A DNA stretch of 64,000 bases from Streptomyces meridianus (GTDB lineage: Bacteria > Actinomycetota > Actinomycetes > Streptomycetales > Streptomycetaceae): contig NZ_JAMQGM010000043.1 of the NCBI RefSeq assembly GCF_023703325.1, positions 39,002 through 103,001 on the forward strand. The letters are read 5' to 3'. This document shows positions 49,065 through 56,414 of this stretch, piece by piece. Both the position numbers and the translations under genes were made by a program. Below the pieces are notes generated by a model that was not told where the DNA came from, ran no database searches, and worked only from the letters and a program-made list of their open reading frames with translations. How positions within the stretch are numbered: the stretch's first letter is position 1; each line of letters begins with the position of its first letter.

Positions 49065-50669
49065 TCATGCCCCGTCGACGCTGAAGGCGTAGAAGGTGCC
49101 CTCGGTGGTGCTGCCGGTGGTTCCGGCGCCGTCCTTGAACCGGACGTAGCCGTTGCCCCAGTACACGGTTCCGTCGACGATCGACGGGCCGGCGTTCGAC
49201 GAGTAGGGAGCCCGGAAGTCCCACAGCTGCTTGCCGGTATGGGCGTCCATCGCGTACATGTGGCCACTGGTCGAACTGCCGAACACCACGCCGTTGGCGA
49301 CGCTGAGCGGCGCCCAGGCGTGGCCGCCGGACGGCTCGGCGACCTGCCAGAGGATCCGGCCGGTGGCCGGGTCGAGTGCCGCGAACGAACTGCCCGTCAG
49401 GGTCTTGCCATCGGGGGTCTGGTACGGCAGTCCCTCCCAGTTGGCCTCCGCGAGGTAGATCCGCTTGCCGTCGTAGGCGGTGCCCCACATGATGCCGCCG
49501 ATGTGGCCTCCCGGGCCGGGGGCCGCGCTCCAGACGATGTCACCGGTGCGAGCGTCGAGCAGCCAGTACTCTCCGCTCTTCTCGCCGGCGCCGATCACCT
49601 TGCGGCTGCTGCCGTCCGGACGCTTGATGGTGAACAGATGCGCCCCGTCCCCGAAGTCGTAGTCGTAGCCGGGGTTGGCCGGGCAGTTGTTGGGCGGGAA
49701 TCCCGGCAGGCAGCCGGTGTTCCAGGCGTCGAACCGCATGGCCCCGGTGTTCCACTTGACCGCACCCGTGCGCACGTCGAGGGCGAGCACGGTGTCGATG
49801 TAGTCATCGGGCGCAAGGCATTCGGAGGGCTCGTGACCGGCGTCCTGACAGTCGGACACCGACTTCGGGACCGTGTAGTTCTGTCCCGTGGTGAAGTAGG
49901 CCGTCCCGGTCTTCGGGTCGATGGCCGGAGTTCCCCAGATCGCGCCGCCGCTGTAGCCGCCCGCCTCGCCGCCGTTGTCCGGGACCGTGTACCGGCGCCA
50001 GAGAAGCTTGCCCGTGTCGGCGTCGACGGCGGTGGCGCTGCCGCGGAAGGTGCAGCACTTGTAGTCCGGATCCAGTCCGGATTCGGACTCGCGGGAAGAG
50101 ACGCCCTGGTAGACCACCCCGTCGTGCACCACGGGAGAGGCAGTGAGCACGGCAGCGGGATGGGTGTCCATGCGGGTGCGCCACACCAGCTTGCCGGTGA
50201 CGGTGTCGATGGCCATGAGGTAGGCCTTGTCCCAGTCGCCGATGTAGAGCCGATTGCCGACGACCGCGGGGCTGGACCGGGAGACGGAGTTCTCGACACC
50301 GTTGTACTCGGAGATCCGGTGGGACCAGATCTGCCGACCGGTGGCGGCGTCGACCTTGTAGAGGTAGCCGCCCCAGTCCGGGAAGTACACCGCACCGTCG
50401 ACGACCGCGGGAGTGGCCGAGACGTCACCGTGTGTGGCGAACTTCCACTTGGCGCGCAGCCGGGAGGCGGTGTCCTTGTTGATCACGGTCTCGGTCCTGC
50501 TGGAGCGGGTGTTGTGCAGGTCGTGACCGTTCGTGGGCCAGTCCGACGCGGACTGACGCACGTGCGACGACGACGGCTGGACCGAGAGCACAGTGGCTCC
50601 CAGCACCAGCGCGGCGAGGAACACGAGTCCGCGGACTCCTCCCCGTATGAACCCTGGACGTCCGCGCAT
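49065..50669 (-). CDS. Exported PQQ-binding-like beta-propeller protein (PVA-dehydrogenase-like)
   Basis: A 534-residue secreted or membrane-anchored protein. An N-terminal hydrophobic segment (GLVFLAALVLGATVLSV) is followed by repeated propeller blades: ATPAVVDGAVYFPDWGGYLY, SSPAVVGNRLYIGDWDKAYL, TASPVVHDGVVYQGVS and similar. It has a vicinal cysteine pair in DYKCCTFRGSATAVDADTG, the kind of disulfide found near PQQ in quinoprotein alcohol dehydrogenases. The nearest type is polyvinyl-alcohol dehydrogenase. A periplasmic/extracellular alcohol oxidation is suggested. No PQQ biosynthesis gene or cytochrome c partner is present, so cofactor use is unproven. Confidence 0.8.
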   Translation of the reverse strand: MRGRPGFIRGGVRGLVFLAALVLGATVLSVQPSSSHVRQSASDWPTNGHDLHNTRSSRTETVINKDTASRLRAKWKFATHGDVSATPAVVDGAVYFPDWGGYLYKVDAATGRQIWSHRISEYNGVENSVSRSSPAVVGNRLYIGDWDKAYLMAIDTVTGKLVWRTRMDTHPAAVLTASPVVHDGVVYQGVSSRESESGLDPDYKCCTFRGSATAVDADTGKLLWRRYTVPDNGGEAGGYSGGAIWGTPAIDPKTGTAYFTTGQNYTVPKSVSDCQDAGHEPSECLAPDDYIDTVLALDVRTGAVKWNTGAMRFDAWNTGCLPGFPPNNCPANPGYDYDFGDGAHLFTIKRPDGSSRKVIGAGEKSGEYWLLDARTGDIVWSAAPGPGGHIGGIMWGTAYDGKRIYLAEANWEGLPYQTPDGKTLTGSSFAALDPATGRILWQVAEPSGGHAWAPLSVANGVVFGSSTSGHMYAMDAHTGKQLWDFRAPYSSNAGPSIVDGTVYWGNGYVRFKDGAGTTGSTTEGTFYAFSVDGA

Positions 50670-51235
50670 GCGTTGTCCCCTTCTGTCTGAGCGGTGAGAC
50701 GTGCTGTGCCGTCCTGTCGACGGTGGTGCGGCCGGCCTCGCGCCCCTGAGCCGCGGCGCGCGAGCGCACGCTAGCCACGTCCCGGGAGCCCCGGGAGCCC
50801 CTACCGCCCCCTAAAGGCGTGTTGTGAAAGTCCCGTCCGGCTCGCGTCGCCCGGCACGCACATCCGCTGCGTTGTCGAATCGTCCGCGCAGCCCTCCCCT
50901 GGCCTGCGGCATGGGGAACCCCAGAGGCCGGCTCTCCGCCTTGCGGCTGCACGCACCAGACGCCGCAAGCCCCGCCCCCAGGGGCGGACGACGCTGCTTC
51001 CACAACAAGCCTTGGTTCTGCGACCGGATGCCCCCGCGGGCCATGCCGGTTCGGCACGGTTTGTCGACGGCAGGGACTCGACGGCCGAAGTCCGAGCCGT
51101 GACCGATCGTCGTCCGACGCCGGACGACCACCCGCAGGGCCGGGCACCCGACGTCCTCGCCGGCCCGCCATCCGGGACAGCCCGCGCCGGGACGTGCCCG
51201 ACGGGTCGAGGTCGGAAGGTCGTCGTCCGCCACTG
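50670..51235. other. Gap containing a MITE-like element
   Basis: Between the PQQ-type gene start and the adenylation gene stop lie 566 bp. Positions 50814-51013 form a repeat-bounded element described separately. 50670-50813 should hold the PQQ-gene promoter. In 51014-51235 nothing was recognised. Confidence 0.5.
50814..51013. mobile_element. MITE-like element, about 200 bp with 17-bp terminal inverted repeats
   Basis: The left end AAGGCGTGTTGTGAAAG (50814-50830) and right end CTTCCACAACAAGCCTT (50997-51013) are inverted repeats matching at 15 of 17 positions. Inside is a hairpin, CTTGCGGC (50940-50947) / GCCGCAAG (50962-50969). No transposase frame is present, so it would be non-autonomous. 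No clear target-site duplication was seen. The sequence feels like repeats found in other Streptomyces genomes, from memory only. Confidence 0.55.
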
Positions 51236-52819
51236 TCAGGGCGCGGGAACCCCCAGCAGGCCGGCAGCCCGGGCGGTCAGGGCCAGCCTGTCGGTCTTCT
51301 TGTTGGTGTTCAGCGGGAAGGCGTCGAGGCGGTGGAACGAGCGCGGTATCAACTGTGGGGGCAGCAGCGCGCTCAGCGTCCGGTGCACCTCCCGCGGGGC
51401 CACGGGATCGCCGAGGTAGAAGGCGACGAGTTCGGTGCTGTTGGCCACCGGAACGCCCACCACGACGGCGTCCTGGACCGATGTGCCGGTGCGCAGGGCA
51501 TGCTCGACCTCTGCTAGTTCGACGCGGTAGCCCTGCACCTGCACCTGGCTGTCGACCCGCCCCAGGTAGACGAGTTCGCCGCCGTCGACGCGGCGCACCC
51601 GGTCCCCGGTGCGGTACCAACGGCGGCCCTCGTGCACGAGGAACCTGTCCCTGCTGTCCTCCGCGTCGACGTATCCCGCCGCCATCTGCGGCCCGGCGAG
51701 CCAGAGTTCACCCTCGCCGTCGGCGGGCCGGCCCTGGTCGTCGAGGAGCAGCTCGGTGTGTCCGTCGTGCACTCGGCCCAGGGGCACCACCCCGTTGACG
51801 CCGAGGCGCGTCGACCCGTCCGGCGACCAGCGGTGGCGGTGGGTGGTGATGGTCATCTCGGTCGGGCCGTAGACGTTGATCACGGCCGATTCCGGGGCCG
51901 CCTTCTGCCACGCGTCGGTGTCGCCGTACTGCAGCGCCTCTCCCCCGAAAAAGGTCCAGCGCAGCGACGGCATGCTCCCGGGCAGGAGACGGCCGGTGCG
52001 ACGGGCGAGGGCGATGACGCTGGGGGCGGAGAACCAGACGGTGACACCGTGTTCGGCCAGGAATGCGGGCAGGTCGCGGTAGGCGTGCGGGTCCACGGAC
52101 ACCAGGGGCGCTCCGGCCGCCCAGGCGCACCACAGGTCGGAGACTGCGGAGTCCCAGTTCAGGCCGGCGGCCTGGGAGAAGACGTCGGATTCGGTGAAGT
52201 CGTACCAGTCGTCCATCAGGGAGAAGTAGTGGGCGAGGTTCCCGTGGGTGAGGCGCACTCCCTTGGGGCGTCCGGTCGAGCCGGAGGTGAACAGCACGTA
52301 GGCGACGTCGCCCGGCTCGGTGGGGACGGGCTTCTCCAGTGCCGTCGCCGGGGAGGCGGTGATGCGGTGGAAGGCGCCGCCCGCCGAAAGGTCGGTGCTC
52401 TCCGCGGTGTCCGGTGCGAGGACGACGGTCTTGCGCCCGCCGGTGCCATGGTCGGCCAGCGCGGGCAACAGTCCGGCACCCGCCTCGTCGGCGATGACGG
52501 CGGTGACGTCGGCGGCGTCGAGCATCGCGGCCGTGCGCGCCGGGGGGAAGTCGGCCAGCAGCGGCACCACGGGGATGCCCGCATAGAGTCCGGCCACGAT
52601 CCCGAGGTAGGCAGTGATGCTGCGGTCGGCCAGGACGCACACCGCCCGTGGCAGGCCTCCCGGGGCGCTGCGGAGGGCACCTGCCCAGCTCAGGGCGATG
52701 CTGTGGGCCTGGCCGTAGGTGACGGTGCGCTGCCCCGCCCGCACGGCGACGCCGTGCGGGGAGCGGGCCAGCCCGCGCAGGAAGCGCATGTGGACGCCTC
52801 GTTCCGGCGTTCGGTTCAT
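51236..52819 (-). CDS. Stand-alone amino acid adenylating enzyme (VinM-like candidate)
   Basis: A 527-residue adenylation enzyme with no carrier domain. Core motifs: YVLFTSGSTGRPKGVRLTHGN, VYGPTEMTITTHRHRW, RRWYRTGDRVR, GRVDSQVQVQGYRVELAEVEHAL and the C-terminal Lys in LNTNKKTDRLAL. By GrsA alignment the pocket reads roughly D-S-S-F-F-G-V-I-T-K, not matching a code I can name. In vicenistatin-type clusters VinM attaches an amino acid to the beta-aminoacyl-ACP as a protecting group; the divergent ACP gene next door suggests the same here. GGAGGGGC precedes the ATG. Adenylation of another amino acid for the ACP is the alternative. Confidence 0.85.
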   Translation of the reverse strand: MNRTPERGVHMRFLRGLARSPHGVAVRAGQRTVTYGQAHSIALSWAGALRSAPGGLPRAVCVLADRSITAYLGIVAGLYAGIPVVPLLADFPPARTAAMLDAADVTAVIADEAGAGLLPALADHGTGGRKTVVLAPDTAESTDLSAGGAFHRITASPATALEKPVPTEPGDVAYVLFTSGSTGRPKGVRLTHGNLAHYFSLMDDWYDFTESDVFSQAAGLNWDSAVSDLWCAWAAGAPLVSVDPHAYRDLPAFLAEHGVTVWFSAPSVIALARRTGRLLPGSMPSLRWTFFGGEALQYGDTDAWQKAAPESAVINVYGPTEMTITTHRHRWSPDGSTRLGVNGVVPLGRVHDGHTELLLDDQGRPADGEGELWLAGPQMAAGYVDAEDSRDRFLVHEGRRWYRTGDRVRRVDGGELVYLGRVDSQVQVQGYRVELAEVEHALRTGTSVQDAVVVGVPVANSTELVAFYLGDPVAPREVHRTLSALLPPQLIPRSFHRLDAFPLNTNKKTDRLALTARAAGLLGVPAP

Positions 52820-52949
52820 GTCTCTCGCCCCTCCCTCCGGACGGGGTGTGTGCCGGTCCCCGAACCTTTGCGGGGTGACGGCGACCCGACCCGGCATTCC
52901 CGTGTGGAAATTGATCGTCCGCGATGGCCAGCTTAATGTGACGTCAATT

Positions 52950-52976
52950 CCTGTCAATGTTCCGAGCATTGACAGG
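52950..52976. promoter_or_regulatory. Perfect inverted repeat in the divergent A-enzyme/ACP promoter
   Basis: CCTGTCAATG (52950-52959) and CATTGACAGG (52967-52976) are perfect 10-bp arms with a 7-nt spacer, between genes starting at 52819 (leftward) and 53005 (rightward). This is a strong operator candidate, or a -35-containing promoter for one of the genes. Confidence 0.6.
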
Positions 52977-53004
52977 AAGGCGAATTTACGGCCATGATGA
53001 CGGC

Positions 53005-53301
53005 ATGCCAGAAAACCTCGCCTTTCTCAGCCACGGGATTGCCGTCGACGATGCCTGGGATTCCGGTTTCGAGTCCCTCCTGCGGCCTTTCCTGCCCTTC
53101 CTCTCCCCCGGCGCCCCCCTGACCCCGGACGCCGATCTGCGCGACCTCGGTCTGGACTCGATGGGTACTGTAGAGCTGCTCGCCACCCTCGAGACCACCT
53201 ATGAACTGCGGTTTCGTGACGACGCTCTGCAGATGGAGAATTTTGCCAGTCCGGCAGTTCTCTGGCAGACCCTCACCAGGGCGATGCGAACGACCCCCTG
53301 A
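53005..53301 (+). CDS. Stand-alone acyl carrier protein (VinL-like)
   Basis: A 98-residue carrier protein. The phosphopantetheine site is DLGLDSMGTVELLATLE with Ser52. The following helix and the acidic DDALQMENFASPAVLWQTLTRAM complete the four-helix fold. A free ACP between two adenylating enzymes, an acyltransferase and beta-amino-acid genes fits the VinL role: holding the beta-aminoacyl starter until it is passed to the PKS. No good Shine-Dalgarno precedes the ATG; an in-frame ATG at 52957 sits inside the inverted repeat and is less likely. A strong terminator follows 12 nt after the stop. Confidence 0.88.
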   Translation: MPENLAFLSHGIAVDDAWDSGFESLLRPFLPFLSPGAPLTPDADLRDLGLDSMGTVELLATLETTYELRFRDDALQMENFASPAVLWQTLTRAMRTTP

Positions 53302-53312
53302 GATACCGCCGA

Positions 53313-53345
53313 GCCCGGTGCCGGACATCACGTCCGGCACCGGGC
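53313..53345 (+). terminator. Terminator after the ACP gene
   Basis: GCCCGGTGCCGGAC and GTCCGGCACCGGGC form a perfect 14-bp stem with a 5-nt loop, followed by CCTTTC. Confidence 0.88.
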
Positions 53346-53480
53346 CTTTCGCGTGAACGGCATTCTGCTGACGAAAGAACTGTGAATCCGTTCCTGCTCC
53401 GGCCGGCCCGTGAATGCCATTCGGGACCGCTGCCGGGATCACCCCCGACAGCGGATGGAATTCAGCTTCCTGCGAGGCGA

Positions 53481-54740
53481 TCAGGAGGAACAGAGTTTGC
53501 GGAACCCATCCTCGACAACGTCGAGGACTTTCCGGACGTGAGGCAGGTTCACCGGGTCCTCGGCCGCCAGGGCGAGCCACTGTTCCTCGGTTGTCTCTCC
53601 GTAGAGCATGCTCGTGGCCGCCTTGAACCGCAGGGCTCCGGGTTCGTCGCCGAGATGATGTCCGGCCAGCACGACGATGCCGTAGGCATCGAGCAGGTGT
53701 TCCGTGAGGCTCGGTGCGTCGGTGACCCCGACCGCCCTCAGGGTCTCCCGCAGCGGCTCGAGATCGGGGTAGACGTAGAACGCACCCGTCGGGGGGCGGC
53801 ACCGGGCCCCTGCGGAGACGACGATGCGGTGCACCTCACGGGCGACCGCCCCGTGCAGCCGGGCACTGGCGGCCAGATGCTCCAGCAATTCGGGCGGCTC
53901 GCCGAAGGCGTACTCGGCGACCTCTTGCATGGGCCCGGCGAGGGTCGACCAGATCTCGCTCGCCACCGCGACGACCGCTGCACGCAGCCGGGCGCCCGCC
54001 GGACCGGCAGGGAAGCGCGCGACGCCGATGCGCCAGCCGCCGAGGGCCAGGCTCTTGCTCAGGCCGCTGGTGACCACGGTGCGTTCCGGCGCGACCTCGG
54101 CCGGACTGAGCACGGGGGTCGCCGGGTCGTGGACGACGTCCCGGTAGATCTCGTCCGAGACGATCAGCAGATCCTCCTCCTCGGCGATCGCACAGATCTC
54201 GCGCACGATGGCCGGGGGCGCCAGGGTCCCGGTCGGGTTGTCGGGCAGGGTGAGCACCACCATGCGGGGATCGCGCCCGCGGGCCCGGGCTTCAGCGATA
54301 CTTGCGCGCAGCGCCGAGGGTTCGGGCACGCCACCGCACTCGCGGGGGATCGGCACCCCGATGGCCTTCTTGCCGGCGAGCCGGGCCTGTGGGGCGTAGG
54401 TGTTCCATGCGGGGCGGGGCAGCAGAACGTCGCCGGGGATCACGTGGTGCAGGGCCATCAGCAGCGGCTTGCTGCCGGGCGCCACGACCACCTGGTCGGC
54501 TTCGGTGGGCATCCGGCGGCGGCCGAAGTAGCCCGCGGCCGCGGCACGGACGCCGGGGCTTCCGGCCACGGGCCCGTAGGCGTTGCGGTGTGCGCCGGCA
54601 ACCAGCCGGTCCACCAGGGGGCCGAAGGCGGGCAGCCTCGACTCTCCGAAGCCGAGGTGGACGAGCCGCTCGCCGGCCGCCCGGCGGTGAGCCACCACTT
54701 CGTTGAGGGCCAGGTTGGGAGATGTCCCGCGCGTGCTCAC
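53481..54740 (-). CDS. PLP-dependent enzyme, class I/II aminotransferase fold (IdnL3-like decarboxylase candidate)
   Basis: A 419-residue fold-type I PLP enzyme. The cofactor lysine is Lys229 in VVTSGLSKSLALGGWRIG. VVLTLPDNPTGTLAPP (Asn contacting PLP) and LLIVSDEIYRDVVHDP (Asp/Tyr) are in the expected order, and ALRFKAATSMLYG lies where the carboxylate-binding Arg is expected. The GTG start overlaps the stop of the upstream aminomutase gene (GTGA), implying coupled production. In the incednine cluster a beta-glutamate beta-decarboxylase of this broad fold (IdnL3) works with a glutamate 2,3-aminomutase. Either that decarboxylation or a transamination is possible here. Confidence 0.85.
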   Translation of the reverse strand: MSTRGTSPNLALNEVVAHRRAAGERLVHLGFGESRLPAFGPLVDRLVAGAHRNAYGPVAGSPGVRAAAAGYFGRRRMPTEADQVVVAPGSKPLLMALHHVIPGDVLLPRPAWNTYAPQARLAGKKAIGVPIPRECGGVPEPSALRASIAEARARGRDPRMVVLTLPDNPTGTLAPPAIVREICAIAEEEDLLIVSDEIYRDVVHDPATPVLSPAEVAPERTVVTSGLSKSLALGGWRIGVARFPAGPAGARLRAAVVAVASEIWSTLAGPMQEVAEYAFGEPPELLEHLAASARLHGAVAREVHRIVVSAGARCRPPTGAFYVYPDLEPLRETLRAVGVTDAPSLTEHLLDAYGIVVLAGHHLGDEPGALRFKAATSMLYGETTEEQWLALAAEDPVNLPHVRKVLDVVEDGFRKLCSS

Positions 54741-56107
54741 TGTCCGCTCCTCTCCGAGCTGCGGATGGGGTCGGCGGTGGGGGGCCGGGCCGGGCCGGCC
54801 ACGGCTGCCGCGATGTCGGCCGGCGTCGAGGGGTCCAGGCGAAGGTCGTCGATCCACGCAGCAGCCGGGTCGGCGTAGGCCCGGAACGGGCGGCCGACGA
54901 GGGCTGGATCGCGGGCCTGGAGCATGCGCAGCTGGAAGAACCGGCCCTGCGGCGTCTCTTCGATGCCGTCGACGGCGACCTTGCCGCAGGTCGCGGACAT
55001 CACCGGGCCGCGCACGGTGCGCGCCAGACCGGGCAGTGTGCGGTAGGCCGCCTGGAAGATCTCCACGGCCCGGTCCAGCGGAACCTTGAAGTAGTCGTGG
55101 GGTCCGGTGTCCCGCTCGACGAAGAGGTAGTAGGGCACGGCGCCCGCCGCGTGCTGGGCCCGCCACAGCTCGCTCCAGGCGGCTTCGTCGTCGTTGACGC
55201 GGGCGATGAGGGGGGCCTGGCAGTAGACGAGTGCCCCCGTGGAACGGATACGGGAGATCGCCCGCCGGGCGATCTCCGTGCGCAGTTCGCACGGGTGGCT
55301 GAAGTGGGCCATCACCACGAGGTTGCGTCCGGAGGCGAGGACCTGCTCGAACAGCCGGAGGACGTCGTCGGCGTCCGGATCGGTGACGAACCGCTGGGGC
55401 CAGTAGGCGACCGATTTGGTCCCGATGCGAATCGTGCGCACACTGCCCACCGTCAGCAGCGGTTCGATGTGGCTGCGCAGCCGCTCGGTGGACATCACCA
55501 TCGGGTCGCCCCCGGTGATGAGCACGTCGCTGACATCGGGGTGGTCGTCGAGGTACTCGACGAGTCGCCCCGGATGGGGGGCGGCGAAGCGCAGGTCGGC
55601 GTCGCCGACGAATTGTGCCCAGCGGAAGCAGTAGGTGCAGTAGGCGTGGCAGGTCTGACCCTGGCTCGGGAAGTACAGAACGGTCTCGCGGTACTTGTGC
55701 TGCGAGCCGGGCAGCGGTTCGCCACGGTGGACGGGGACGTTGAGCTGCCGCTGTCCGGACGGGTGGGGGTTGAGGCGGCCGCGGATCTGGCGTACCAGGG
55801 TGCGCAGCGCGTCCTTGTCCTCCGCCCGCGCTGCGAGGCCGGCCAGCGCGCGCTCGTCCTGCTCGGTGAGCATGCCGTGCTGAGGGAAGACCAGCTGGAA
55901 CATCGGGTCCTCGGGGATCCGCTTCCAGTCGATCATCTCGGACAGGACGTAGTCGTTGACGCGGAAGGGAAGGACGCGCGCGATGTTCCGCACGGTCTCC
56001 CGCACGTCGTCCGGCAGTCCGTAGCGATCAGCGATCTCGTCGATGTGGCGTGGTCCGAACGCGCGAAACCGGGCCGTGTCGGCGAGGCCGGTTGCCAGCA
56101 GGGACAT
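54737..56107 (-). CDS. KamA-family radical SAM amino acid 2,3-aminomutase
   Basis: A 456-residue radical SAM enzyme. The cluster-binding CxxxCxxC is Cys153/157/160 in GQTCHAYCTYCFRWAQF. DVLITGGDPMVMS is the conserved GGDP motif of KamA proteins. RNLVVMAHFSHPCEL and YCQAPLIARVNDD follow, and VMSATCGKVAVDG contains the likely PLP lysine. Such enzymes move the alpha-amino group to the beta position of lysine, glutamate or arginine. The coupled PLP enzyme and beta-amino-acid loading genes favour glutamate, as with IdnL4, but lysine is not excluded. GGAGGAATCTC precedes the ATG. Confidence 0.88.
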   Translation of the reverse strand: MSLLATGLADTARFRAFGPRHIDEIADRYGLPDDVRETVRNIARVLPFRVNDYVLSEMIDWKRIPEDPMFQLVFPQHGMLTEQDERALAGLAARAEDKDALRTLVRQIRGRLNPHPSGQRQLNVPVHRGEPLPGSQHKYRETVLYFPSQGQTCHAYCTYCFRWAQFVGDADLRFAAPHPGRLVEYLDDHPDVSDVLITGGDPMVMSTERLRSHIEPLLTVGSVRTIRIGTKSVAYWPQRFVTDPDADDVLRLFEQVLASGRNLVVMAHFSHPCELRTEIARRAISRIRSTGALVYCQAPLIARVNDDEAAWSELWRAQHAAGAVPYYLFVERDTGPHDYFKVPLDRAVEIFQAAYRTLPGLARTVRGPVMSATCGKVAVDGIEETPQGRFFQLRMLQARDPALVGRPFRAYADPAAAWIDDLRLDPSTPADIAAAVAGPARPPTADPIRSSERSGQ

Positions 56108-56414
56108 GAGATTCCTCCAGCGTCTGCCGGGCGTGGTCGGTGCGTGCACTCGGGGAGACGGCGCCGCGCCGGCTCGGTGCGCCCCGGACGTACGCGGACG
56201 GGAGTCGTCCTGATCGTCCGCAGCGCTTCTCGCGAGCGGTTCGATGCTAGGAAGCGGTGTTCCGAAGCGGTCCCCCTGACGACCCCAGCCGTACCCTTAC
56301 CGCTCCGGCCGGGTCCGCTGCACCCGGCGGTGCCGGGGGCCTGCACGAAACCGCCCGGACCGTCGGGGCAACGGTCCGGGCGGAAGTCGCACGGTGCGGG
56401 ACGGAACGTCCGGC
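56108..56414. other. Intergenic region upstream of the aminomutase operon
   Basis: These 307 bp include the presumed aminomutase promoter (right of 56107) and the terminator of the DHA2 exporter at 56351-56383. No gene was recognised. Confidence 0.5.
56351..56383 (-). terminator. Terminator after the DHA2 exporter gene
   Basis: CCGCCCGGACCGT and ACGGTCCGGGCGG form a perfect 13-bp stem with a 7-nt loop, 31 nt past the exporter stop. Confidence 0.85.

Noticed and set aside
54741..55292. Extension of the PLP enzyme into the aminomutase gene
   Set aside because: That region carries the radical SAM enzyme in another frame; the GTG at 54740 forms the natural overlap.
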